Below are positions 1 through 6,091 of a stretch of 7,719 bases of DNA, piece by piece. This DNA is from an uncultured Bacilli bacterium. GTDB taxonomy: Bacteria; Bacillota_I; Bacilli_A; RF39; UBA660. Position 1 is the first letter of the stretch, and each line of letters begins with the position of its first letter. Position numbers and translations under genes: made by a program. The notes under the pieces were generated by a model. That model did not search any database and was not told where the DNA came from. It worked only from the letters and a program-made list of their open reading frames with translations. The stretch is taken from the NCBI GenBank assembly GCA_947599755.1, contig CANQFO010000051.1, positions 1-7,719 on the forward strand, in the 5' to 3' direction.

Positions 1-71
1 CTTTTTCTAATGCAATAGCTACTATAAATTTTTCTCAAGCATAAAACTAGGCGAATAAAACTATATTTTAC

Positions 72-100
72 TTGCGCAAAAAGATGGATTTGAGTATACT
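72..100 (+). promoter_or_regulatory. Putative sigma-A-type promoter of the YitT gene
   Basis: A TTGCGC hexamer at 72-77 (three of six match TTGACA, including the key TTG) is separated by exactly 17 bases from TATACT at 95-100 (five of six match TATAAT). Transcription would start near 107, at the upstream edge of the ribosome binding site, giving a leader of about 16 bases. The -35 element covers the TTG that would otherwise be the longest-frame start, which argues against that start. The region 1-71 upstream shows no gene; it is AT-rich with a few loose TATAAA-like boxes that lack partner hexamers. Confidence 0.5.
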
Positions 101-107
101 TATCATG

Positions 108-117
108 AGAGGGGTGA
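108..117 (+). promoter_or_regulatory. Ribosome binding site selecting the CTG start of the YitT gene
   Basis: AGAGGGGTGA at 108-117 continues as TTC and resembles the extended anti-16S complement AAGGAGGTGATC, matching well through GGTGAT. It lies five bases before CTG at 123. The in-frame ATG codons at 84 and 105 and the TTG at 72 have no purine-rich site upstream of them, and the first two starts would lie before the predicted transcription start. This site therefore supports initiation at 123. Confidence 0.6.
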
Positions 118-122
118 TTCAT

Positions 123-992
123 CTGGCAAAGACAAAGAATAGATCATTTTTTGATTTTCTATCCTTATTTTTATTAACAGTAGGATCAATTCTTTCTGCT
201 TTTGCTCTAAATACATTCTTAATTCCCAATACAATATTAGATGGTGGAGTAACAGGAATTGCTATCATTATATCAAAAATGACCAAGATGTCATTAAGTA
301 CTTTAGTACTAGTTTTAAATATTCCACTAATCTATATAGGATATAAACATTTAGGAAAAAGTTTCTTATTTAGAACAATCTATTGCATGATAATATTTTC
401 CCTATCTTTATCCTTTTTTGAACTATTTGATCCAATGACAGAAGAAGTTTTGCTCGCAACAATTTATGGTGGAGCATTATTAGGAATAGGAGTTGGATTA
501 ATTATTCACTTTGGTAGCTGTATAGATGGAACAGAATCAGTAGCAATAGTATTAAGTAAAGAATTAAATTTATCAGTAGGACAAATTGTTTTATTCTTTA
601 ATTTGATTATATATGGAATAGCAGGATTTATATTTGGACTTGATCGAGCTATGTATTCATTATTAACTTATGTAATTACTTTTAAAGTAACAGATTTTGT
701 ATCAGAAGGATTAGAACAGGCTAAAGCAGCACTAATTATTACCGAAAAAGCAACATCTTTATCTAAAGAAATATATAAGCGTCTAGGAAGAACTACCACA
801 ACAATTAAAGGAAAAGGACTAATTAGTGGAGAAAAGGAAGTTTTATACTGTGTAATTACAAGAATGGAAATATTTGAATTAAGAAGAATTATAGAAGAAA
901 TGGATGAAAGCGCCTTTGTCACAATTCTCGAAGTATCAGACATCATAGGAGAACACATAAAATCAACAAAAAAAATAAGGAGGCTAAAATAA
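123..992 (+). CDS. YitT-family multi-pass membrane protein with C-terminal DUF2179 domain
   Basis: This is an integral membrane protein of the YitT/DUF161 family; family members are widespread in Bacillota and their transported substrate, if any, is not established. With the CTG start it has 289 residues, normal for the family. About five or six hydrophobic segments occupy residues 10-195: the first ends in FLIPN, followed by the family signature DGGVTGIAI (residues 40-48), and a second signature GTESVAIVLSKE lies near 136-147. The C-terminal 85 residues form a soluble DUF2179 domain (from ALIITEKA, through GRTTTTIKGKGLISG, to AFVTILEVSDIIG), probably cytoplasmic and possibly ligand-sensing. 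The start at 123 is preferred because a strong ribosome binding site sits at 108-117 and because the longer reading frame (TTG at 72) runs back through the promoter. The stop overlaps the next gene's ATG by one base (TAATG), so the two are probably co-translated. Family assignment is firm; the start is less so. Confidence 0.9.
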   Translation: MAKTKNRSFFDFLSLFLLTVGSILSAFALNTFLIPNTILDGGVTGIAIIISKMTKMSLSTLVLVLNIPLIYIGYKHLGKSFLFRTIYCMIIFSLSLSFFELFDPMTEEVLLATIYGGALLGIGVGLIIHFGSCIDGTESVAIVLSKELNLSVGQIVLFFNLIIYGIAGFIFGLDRAMYSLLTYVITFKVTDFVSEGLEQAKAALIITEKATSLSKEIYKRLGRTTTTIKGKGLISGEKEVLYCVITRMEIFELRRIIEEMDESAFVTILEVSDIIGEHIKSTKKIRRLK

Positions 993-1486
993 TGTCAATA
1001 GAAGAAGTATTAGGAATGGTAATCACACCAGACGGATTAGAACATCCATTTGGAATAAAAAAACTAAGTCATGTAAAAGATTTAGAATCAGAAAATTATC
1101 ACGACCCATCCTTTGTAAATGAAATTGTATCAACTGATTGGTTTCAAGCAATAGGATATCCATATGATAAAAATGAATCTTTAGCAAAACAAATATTTGA
1201 TATGACATCATATGGATTAACATTTATTTTAAATGGAAGTAATAAAATAACATCAGGAGAAGAAGTATATCTTTATACAATTCAAGCTCCTGAAAATTTA
1301 TCAGAAAAAACTAAAGAGTATTTACAAAGCCATTACACTGAATGGAAAAACATAATGGATAGAGAAAATACCTATTTTCAAGGAGAAGCATATAGAAATG
1401 GAGAATATATTGACGATAAATCAGTTTATTCATTAGATGAATTTTATCAATGCTTAAACATTCCTACCAAAGGAAAAACAAGGTAA
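992..1486 (+). CDS. Unrecognised 164-residue soluble protein, translationally coupled to YitT gene
   Basis: I do not recognise this protein. It starts at ATG 992, overlapping the YitT stop by one base, with a perfect AAGGAGG site at 977-983 nine bases upstream, and is certainly expressed with its neighbour. The 164-residue product has no signal peptide and no membrane segment, is acidic and rich in Glu, Asp and aromatic residues, and has one cysteine near the end (residue 154). Visible blocks are ITPDGLEHPFG (11-21), STDWFQAIGYPYD (47-59), a hydrophobic GLTFIL strand (75-80) and an aromatic tract YFQGEAYRNGEYIDD (128-142). None matches a catalytic motif that I know. Its terminator follows the stop codon directly, so it is the last gene of a two-gene unit. 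A role connected with the membrane protein is inferred only from coupling. Confidence 0.8.
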   Translation: MSIEEVLGMVITPDGLEHPFGIKKLSHVKDLESENYHDPSFVNEIVSTDWFQAIGYPYDKNESLAKQIFDMTSYGLTFILNGSNKITSGEEVYLYTIQAPENLSEKTKEYLQSHYTEWKNIMDRENTYFQGEAYRNGEYIDDKSVYSLDEFYQCLNIPTKGKTR

Positions 1487-1511
1487 ACTAAGAAAAATCT
1501 TAGTTTTATTT
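1485..1511 (+). terminator. Rho-independent terminator after the YitT/ORF2 unit
   Basis: Bases 1485-1493 (AAACTAAGA) and 1498-1506 (TCTTAGTTT) form a perfect 9-bp stem around an AAAA loop, followed by TTATTT (1506-1511). The stem begins inside the TAA stop codon of the upstream gene. It should separate the YitT/ORF2 unit from the CinA-domain gene. The stem has only two G-C pairs, as expected for this genome's composition. Confidence 0.8.
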
Positions 1512-1549
1512 GTATATAAAGAAAATTCAGTAGAGAAAGAAGGAATAAA

Positions 1550-2059
1550 GTGACTTTTGAAAAAATCATCAAACAATTAACAAAAGAGAAAAAAACAATC
1601 TCAACAATGGAGTCTTGTACTGGAGGCGGAGTAGTAAATGCTTTAACAAATATTCCAGGTGCTAGTGAAGTACTAAACTTTAGTGCAGTAACTTATTCAA
1701 ATGAATATAAAATAAAAATGGGAGTAAAAAAAGAAATCATTGATCAATATAGTGTATATAGTCAAGAAACAGCTGATGAAATGAGTTATCAGATTAGTAA
1801 ATATACAAATAGTACTTACGGAATAGGAGTTACAGGGAAACTAAATACAATAGATAAAAGAAATCTATTTGGACAAGATAATATAGTATATATCAGTATT
1901 TTTGATCAAGAAAAAGAGAAATATTTTCACCAACAAATTACAATAACAGGAGAAAAAAGGGAACAAGGAAAACAACAAATTATTGATGCAATTATCACAA
2001 TGCTAGAAGAAAAAGTAATGAAAAATCAAGAAAAAAAGAATGAAAAAAAGTACAGATGA
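1550..2059 (+). CDS. Stand-alone CinA C-terminal domain protein (PncC-like nicotinamide-nucleotide amidohydrolase family)
   Basis: Family members deamidate nicotinamide mononucleotide to nicotinate mononucleotide, recycling the NMN made by NAD-dependent DNA ligase. The 169-residue protein is a CinA-C domain only; the N-terminal MoCF-like domain of full CinA is absent, as is normal for PncC. Visible motifs are STMESCTGGGVVNALT (18-33; the ESCTGG serine is thought to be catalytic), PGASEVL, the conserved VTYSNEYKIKMGV (47-59), SQETADEM (71-78) and YGIGVTG (90-96). After VTG the usual IAGP-glycine-rich-KPVGTV loop is replaced by KLNTIDKRNLFGQDNIVY, so activity on NMN is uncertain. GTG at 1550 is chosen because GAAGGA at 1538-1543 lies six bases upstream and the protein begins at the usual place before the first helix. 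The lysine-rich tail (KNQEKKNEKKYR) is unremarkable. It precedes uvsE by 24 bases and may be co-transcribed. It is the only gene here ending in TGA. No convincing promoter is visible; a TATAAA at 1515-1520 lacks a -35. Confidence 0.85.
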   Translation: MTFEKIIKQLTKEKKTISTMESCTGGGVVNALTNIPGASEVLNFSAVTYSNEYKIKMGVKKEIIDQYSVYSQETADEMSYQISKYTNSTYGIGVTGKLNTIDKRNLFGQDNIVYISIFDQEKEKYFHQQITITGEKREQGKQQIIDAIITMLEEKVMKNQEKKNEKKYR

Positions 2060-2072
2060 ACATTCTAATAAT

Positions 2073-2079
2073 GGTGATC
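2073..2079 (+). promoter_or_regulatory. Unusual GGTGATC-type ribosome binding site of the UV endonuclease gene
   Basis: GGTGATC lies four bases before ATG 2084. It matches the 3' half of the extended Shine-Dalgarno complement (AAGGAGGTGATC) rather than the usual AGGAGG core. A similar GGTGAT site precedes the hydrolase gene, and the YitT site also relies on this half. Confidence 0.55.
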
Positions 2080-2083
2080 AAAA

Positions 2084-3025
2084 ATGAACGTACGTCTAGG
2101 ATATGCTTGTATTAGTGAAACAGTAAACATAACCACATCAAGCAGTTATACCTATACAAACTATTGCAAAGAAAAAGATGAAAAGAAATTAGACAGAATT
2201 ATTCGGTCTAATTTTTTATCACTTTATGAATTATTAAAATATAATGAAAAAAATAATATTCATTTTTACAGAATGTCTTCTAATTTAGTACCACTAGCAA
2301 CCAAAAAAGAAGTCATATTGGACTATATTACTCCTTATCAAGAAGAGTACCAAAAAATAAAAGAACAAATAATCAAAACAAAAATACGCATAGATTTTCA
2401 TCCAAATGAATATTGTGTCTTAAATAGTATAAAAAAAGAAGTCGTAAATCAAAGTATAGAAATACTAAAGTATCATTATCGTATTTTGGAAGCCCTAGGA
2501 ATAAAAGAAAAAATATTAGTTTTACACATAGGAAGTCTATCAGGAGGAAAAAAAGCAGCCATAACTAGATTTTGCAATTCTTTTCACCAATTAGAAAAGA
2601 AAATTCAAAAAGCCATAGCAATTGAAAATGATGATAAAGTTTTTACTATTGATGATTGTATAGAAATATCAAATCGCCTAAATATACCCATTGTTTTAGA
2701 CTATCATCATCATTTATGTAATAAAGGCACATTAACAGAAGAAGAATTTCTTCCTCAAGTAATAGCAACCTGGAAAGGAAAAATTCCAAAAATGCATTTT
2801 TCTTCGCCCAAAAATAGAAAACCAAGTGAAATAAGATCTCATCATGACTACATTGATCCAGATGCTTTTATTCACTTTTTAGAAACAATAAAGTCCTATA
2901 CAAAAAAAGTAGATATAATGATTGAAGCGAAAAAAAAAGATGAAGCAATGTTTCGTTTAATTCGTCAATTAAAGTATAAAACAAATTATGTATTTGCAGA
3001 TGAAACAACTTTCTTTATTGAATAA
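2084..3025 (+). CDS. uvsE: UV damage endonuclease, UvsE/UVDE family
   Basis: UVDE enzymes nick DNA 5' of UV photoproducts, using a metal cluster in a TIM barrel related to endonuclease IV, and start alternative excision repair. The 313-residue protein is of usual length. Family blocks run in order: RLGYACIS (4-11), YRMSSNLVPLAT (62-73), DFHPNEYCVLNS (104-115), VLHIGSLSGGK (146-156), AIENDDK (179-185), IPIVLDYHHHLCN (201-213), PKMHFSSPK (235-243), RSHHDYID (251-258) and DIMIEAKKKD (277-286). Expected metal ligands are present: H106, H148, E181, D206, H209, H238, H253 and E281, plus K236, the counterpart of the carboxylated lysine. Two positions look altered: K74 where the family usually has His after PLAT, and E109 where it usually has Gln (HPxQ). 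The gene follows the CinA-domain gene by 24 bases. TAA stop at 3023. Identity is firm; whether catalysis is fully normal is open. Confidence 0.93.
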   Translation: MNVRLGYACISETVNITTSSSYTYTNYCKEKDEKKLDRIIRSNFLSLYELLKYNEKNNIHFYRMSSNLVPLATKKEVILDYITPYQEEYQKIKEQIIKTKIRIDFHPNEYCVLNSIKKEVVNQSIEILKYHYRILEALGIKEKILVLHIGSLSGGKKAAITRFCNSFHQLEKKIQKAIAIENDDKVFTIDDCIEISNRLNIPIVLDYHHHLCNKGTLTEEEFLPQVIATWKGKIPKMHFSSPKNRKPSEIRSHHDYIDPDAFIHFLETIKSYTKKVDIMIEAKKKDEAMFRLIRQLKYKTNYVFADETTFFIE

Positions 3026-3029
3026 ATTA

Positions 3030-3038
3030 TGATATGAT
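3030..3038 (+). promoter_or_regulatory. Putative extended -10 promoter of the murI-lipid gene unit
   Basis: TGATATGAT: an extended -10 TG at 3030-3031, one spacer base, then TATGAT at 3033-3038 (five of six). No good -35 is seen; the 17-base position (3010-3015) holds TTTCTT. Transcription would begin near 3045, at the first base of the murI ribosome binding site, leaving a leader of about 13 bases. The same TATGATAT pattern recurs upstream of the hydrolase and at the window's 3' end. Confidence 0.5.
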
Positions 3039-3044
3039 CAAAAT

Positions 3045-3052
3045 AAAGGAGG
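3045..3052 (+). promoter_or_regulatory. Ribosome binding site that decides the murI start
   Basis: AAAGGAGG, a perfect core, ends five bases before ATG 3058. The in-frame ATG at 3034 lies inside the -10 element and has no such site, and would add eight residues before a family-typical N terminus. The start at 3058 is therefore preferred. Confidence 0.85.
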
Positions 3053-3057
3053 GAAAC

Positions 3058-3783
3058 ATGAATAGAATTGGTGTTTTTGACTCTGGAATTGGTGGATTAT
3101 CAATTTTAGAAGAATTACAAAAAGAATTACCCAATCAAAATTTTCTCTATTATGGAGACAAAAAAAATCATCCCTACGGAAATAAAACAGAAGAAAAATT
3201 ACTTCAAATAACAAGTGAAATTGTCGAATTTTTTCAACGAAAAGGTTGTAAAATTATAGTCATTGCTTGTAATACTGCTACTACACGGTGCATGAAAAAA
3301 TTACAAAGCAAATATCCAGATATAATATTTATTGGTACAGTACCAGCAATTAAAATAGCCTATGATAAAAAATGTCAACATACAATCATTATGGCTACTC
3401 CTGCAACCATTCAATCAGAGCGGGTAAAAGAACTATTAGATCAATACAAAAATCAAAGTCAAAAGATTGAATTATTACCATGTAAAAATCTTGCCGAAAT
3501 GATAGAAAAAGGAGAAGAACAAGAAATAGAACAAAACCTTCACCATCTTCTAGATAAATATAAAAAAGAAAAAATAGATTCCATTGTATTAGGATGTACC
3601 CATTACTCGTTAATAAAAAAACAAATTCAAAGACTTTTCCCAAAAGCAATGATATTAGATGGCTCAAAAGGAGTAGCAAAAGAAGTAAAACATCAAATAA
3701 AATTAAATCATTTAAATAATCATAAATCAAATAAAGGAGAAGTAATCATTTTAGACTCATTAATAGAAAATGATGAATTTTAA
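3058..3783 (+). CDS. murI: Glutamate racemase
   Basis: MurI interconverts L- and D-glutamate in the cytoplasm, supplying D-Glu to MurD for peptidoglycan; its presence implies a cell wall. From ATG 3058 the protein has 241 residues, slightly short for the family. Motifs: IGVFDSGIGG (4-13, Asp8 and Ser9 at the active site), YYGD (31-34), HPYG (38-41), IACNTATT (69-76, first catalytic Cys71), GTVPAIK (93-99, of the PAIK type rather than the PGAR type), ATPAT (113-117) and LGCTHYSL (178-185, second catalytic Cys180). Both cysteines of the two-base mechanism are present. After YYGD the usual T is Lys. The C-terminal stretch after KHQIK (about 30 residues) is Asn/Lys-rich before a final strand and LIENDEF. 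It is the first gene of a unit with three lipid genes, starting three bases before the next ATG. Confidence 0.95.
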   Translation: MNRIGVFDSGIGGLSILEELQKELPNQNFLYYGDKKNHPYGNKTEEKLLQITSEIVEFFQRKGCKIIVIACNTATTRCMKKLQSKYPDIIFIGTVPAIKIAYDKKCQHTIIMATPATIQSERVKELLDQYKNQSQKIELLPCKNLAEMIEKGEEQEIEQNLHHLLDKYKKEKIDSIVLGCTHYSLIKKQIQRLFPKAMILDGSKGVAKEVKHQIKLNHLNNHKSNKGEVIILDSLIENDEF

Positions 3784-3786
3784 AAC

Positions 3787-4371
3787 ATGGAAAAGAAATT
3801 TTATCACATAATTCAACCAGTAGTAAAATTTTTATTTTATGTATGCTATCGTCCAACAGTAATCGGAAAAGAAAATATCCCAAAAAATACAGCTTTTGTT
3901 TTAGCAGGTAATCATACAAAATGGTTAGATCCAATCATGTTAATTGCCGTAGTGCCAAAAGAAATCCATTTTTTAGCAAAAGAGGAATTATTTCATGGAA
4001 TAACAAAAGGAATAGTAAAAGGAATGGGATGTATTCCAGTAAATCGAAAAATTCATGATAAAAATGTTTTACAACAAGCAACAAAAGAATTAGAAAAGAA
4101 TCAAATCATTGGTATATTCCCAGAAGGAACCATTAATCGAACCAACCAACTGATATTACCATTTAAAATTGGTGCCGTAAAAATGAGTAAAGACAGTAAT
4201 TGTCCTCTAGTTCCTTTCGTTATTACAGGAAAATATCATATGTTAAGAAAAAGAATTCAACTAGAATTTTTACCTCCACAAAAAATTCAAAAAGATTTAG
4301 AAAAAGAAAATCAGAATTTAATGAATAAAATCAGTAAAAAATTGGAGGAATATCATGAATATAATAAGTAA
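3787..4371 (+). CDS. PlsC-family 1-acyl-glycerophosphate acyltransferase, copy 1
   Basis: PlsC-type enzymes transfer an acyl group from acyl-ACP or acyl-CoA to position 2 of lysophosphatidate or a related lysolipid at the cytoplasmic membrane face. The 194-residue protein shows the four family blocks: NHTKWLD (42-48, the HX4D catalytic box with H43 and D48), GCIPVNR (81-87), FPEGTI (111-116) and LVPFVITG (141-148). The arginine that usually follows FPEGT is Ile here, although NR follows, so acceptor choice may differ. A hydrophobic stretch (PVVKFLFYVCY, 11-21) could hold it to the membrane. The gene begins three bases after the murI stop, with no recognisable ribosome binding site in the 25 bases before ATG 3787, suggesting reinitiation by ribosomes that finish murI. 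It overlaps the next gene by 17 bases and is clearly paralogous to the acyltransferase at 6078 (shared IGKENIPK, GCIPVNR, FPEGT and LPFK-GAV). Confidence 0.92.
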   Translation: MEKKFYHIIQPVVKFLFYVCYRPTVIGKENIPKNTAFVLAGNHTKWLDPIMLIAVVPKEIHFLAKEELFHGITKGIVKGMGCIPVNRKIHDKNVLQQATKELEKNQIIGIFPEGTINRTNQLILPFKIGAVKMSKDSNCPLVPFVITGKYHMLRKRIQLEFLPPQKIQKDLEKENQNLMNKISKKLEEYHEYNK

Positions 4372-6091
4372 ATTAAAACAAAAAGTAATTAAAGTACCAT
4401 GGAAAAAATTTTATCACAAGAAGGACTTAAAAATAAAAGTAGAAGATATATCTATTTATGAAATGTTTAGAAGAAGTGCCATAGAAAATCAAGAGTTAAC
4501 AGCAATTGACTATTATGGAAAAACCATAACGTATAAAACTTTTCTAGAACAAGTGGATAAAGCCGCAAAAGCATTGAAAAGCCAAGGAATCCGTCCAATG
4601 GATGTGGTAACAATTTGCATGCCAAATACTCCAGAAGCCATAGTTTCTTTTTATGCAATTAATAAAATAGGAGCAATCGCTAATATGATTCATCCTTTAT
4701 CTGGAGAAGAAGAAATCAAAGAATATTTAACTTCAACTCACAGCGTAATGCTAATTATGATTGATATTTGCTATGAAAAAGTAAAAAATATTATAAATCA
4801 AACAGATGTATATAAAACAATTGTAATATCAGCAAAAGATTCTATGCCTTTTTTAATAAGTCTTGGTTATCAATTAACGCAAGGATATAAAGTAAAACGT
4901 CCTAAAAAAACAGAAGCCTACATATATTGGAAAGATTTTTTAAAAAAAGAAAAACATTACAATCAAGAAATAACGACCAAAATTTCCAAAGAAAATCCTG
5001 CGGTAATATTACATAGTGGAGGAACAACAGGAAATCCGAAAGGAATTGTTTTATCCAATGGAAATTTTAATGCTTTATCAGAGCAAGCAAAAATTGTGTT
5101 TAAAAGAGTAGAAAAAGGAGACAGGGTATTAGCAATTATGCCAATATTTCATGGCTTTGGTTTAGGAGTATCCATCAATACTCCATTCGTATTAGGTTGT
5201 GTTGTATGTTTAGTTCCCCAGTTTGATGCAAAAAAATTTGACAAATTATTAGAAAAGCAAAAACCAAATATTTTATTTGGTGTACCAACATTATATGAAG
5301 CATTAGCAAACACCAAAAACGATCAATTAGATTTAAGAAAAATTAAATATATCATTTCAGGAGGAGACAGTTTATCAGAAAGTCTATCCAGAAGAATCAA
5401 TGTTTTTTTAAGAGAACATAATTGCAATATTCCAATTAGTCAAGGATTTGGAATGACCGAATCATTAGCAGCAGTTGCTCTATCATATGATGAATGCTAT
5501 CGAGAAGGAAGTATTGGTATTCCTTTTCCAGGAAACTATATAAAAATTGTACAAAGAGGTACACAAGAAGAACTTCCATATGGAGAGGATGGAGAAATCT
5601 GTATAAGTGGACCTACAGTAATGTTAGGATATTTAGATAATGAAAAAGAAACCAATGCCATGTTACAAATTCATAAAGATGGCGCAGTCTGGTTACATAC
5701 AGGGGATATGGGAATGATGACAGAAGAAGGAATTATCTATTATCGCCAACGAATAAAAAGAATGATTATTACAAGTGGATATAATGTTTATCCCTCACAT
5801 ATTGAAGAAGTAATTGAACAACACCCAGATGTCTTACAATGTAGTGTAATAGGAATTCCTCATCCATATAAGATAGAAGTACCAAAAGCCTATATTGTGT
5901 TAAGAAACGATTGCAATCCCTTAACCGTCAAAAAAAGCATTAAGGATTATTGTAAAAAAAATTTAGCAACATATTCTATTCCTTATGAATTTGAATTTCG
6001 TAAAAGTCTTCCCAAAACATTAATTGGAAAAGTAGATTTTAAAAAACTACAAAGAGAAAGTATTGAGGAAAATCAAAATGAAAAAAGATAA
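4355..6091 (+). CDS. AMP-forming acyl ligase (long-chain fatty acid--CoA/ACP ligase type)
   Basis: This ANL-superfamily enzyme activates a carboxylate, probably a fatty acid, as acyl-AMP and passes it to CoA or another thiol such as ACP. The 578 residues give a full-length enzyme: phosphate loop LHSGGTTGNPKG (219-230), FHGFGLG (265-271), QGFGMTES (363-370), GEICISGP (413-420), LHTGD (447-451), RQRIKRMIITSGYNVYP (464-480) and C-terminal PKTLIGKVDFKKL (553-565), whose Lys559 is the expected adenylation-step lysine. All core motifs are intact. The N terminus is basic and amphipathic, which could favour membrane contact. ATG 4355 is served by TTGGAGG at 4342-4348 inside the preceding acyltransferase gene (17-bp overlap), and the 3' end overlaps the next acyltransferase by 14 bp. 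This context suggests activation of exogenous or recycled fatty acids for direct use by the flanking acyltransferases. Chain length and thiol acceptor cannot be read from sequence. Confidence 0.92.
   Translation: MNIISKLKQKVIKVPWKKFYHKKDLKIKVEDISIYEMFRRSAIENQELTAIDYYGKTITYKTFLEQVDKAAKALKSQGIRPMDVVTICMPNTPEAIVSFYAINKIGAIANMIHPLSGEEEIKEYLTSTHSVMLIMIDICYEKVKNIINQTDVYKTIVISAKDSMPFLISLGYQLTQGYKVKRPKKTEAYIYWKDFLKKEKHYNQEITTKISKENPAVILHSGGTTGNPKGIVLSNGNFNALSEQAKIVFKRVEKGDRVLAIMPIFHGFGLGVSINTPFVLGCVVCLVPQFDAKKFDKLLEKQKPNILFGVPTLYEALANTKNDQLDLRKIKYIISGGDSLSESLSRRINVFLREHNCNIPISQGFGMTESLAAVALSYDECYREGSIGIPFPGNYIKIVQRGTQEELPYGEDGEICISGPTVMLGYLDNEKETNAMLQIHKDGAVWLHTGDMGMMTEEGIIYYRQRIKRMIITSGYNVYPSHIEEVIEQHPDVLQCSVIGIPHPYKIEVPKAYIVLRNDCNPLTVKKSIKDYCKKNLATYSIPYEFEFRKSLPKTLIGKVDFKKLQRESIEENQNEKR
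6065..6070 (+). promoter_or_regulatory. Ribosome binding site deciding the start of acyltransferase copy 2
   Basis: GAGGAA lies seven bases before ATG 6078, inside the end of the ligase gene. The in-frame TTG at 6063 sits on this site and would add five residues, so 6078 is the better start. Confidence 0.7.

Noticed and set aside
1..71. Possible end of an upstream gene or small RNA
   Set aside because: No open frame with coding character, stem-loop or T run is visible in these 71 bases; too short to decide.
668..958. 96-residue open frame on the minus strand inside the YitT gene
   Set aside because: It lies opposite the conserved DUF2179-coding region, has no ribosome binding site or promoter and no recognisable protein motif; it is a shadow of the + strand gene.
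1511..1520. TATATAAA as a promoter for the CinA-domain gene
   Set aside because: No -35 hexamer lies 16-18 bases upstream (the position is within the terminator loop) and no extended TG is correctly spaced; it is not distinguishable from background AT content.
3395..3730. 111-residue minus-strand open frame rich in Leu, Phe and Ile opposite murI
   Set aside because: It reads like a membrane protein only because the opposite strand is purine-rich; murI motifs on the + strand explain the region fully.
4397..4417. Short stretch coding KKFYH in the ligase N terminus resembling the start of acyltransferase copy 1 (3787-3807)
   Set aside because: Low-complexity A/T-rich codons can produce this by chance; the similarity stops after five residues and there is no further homology.
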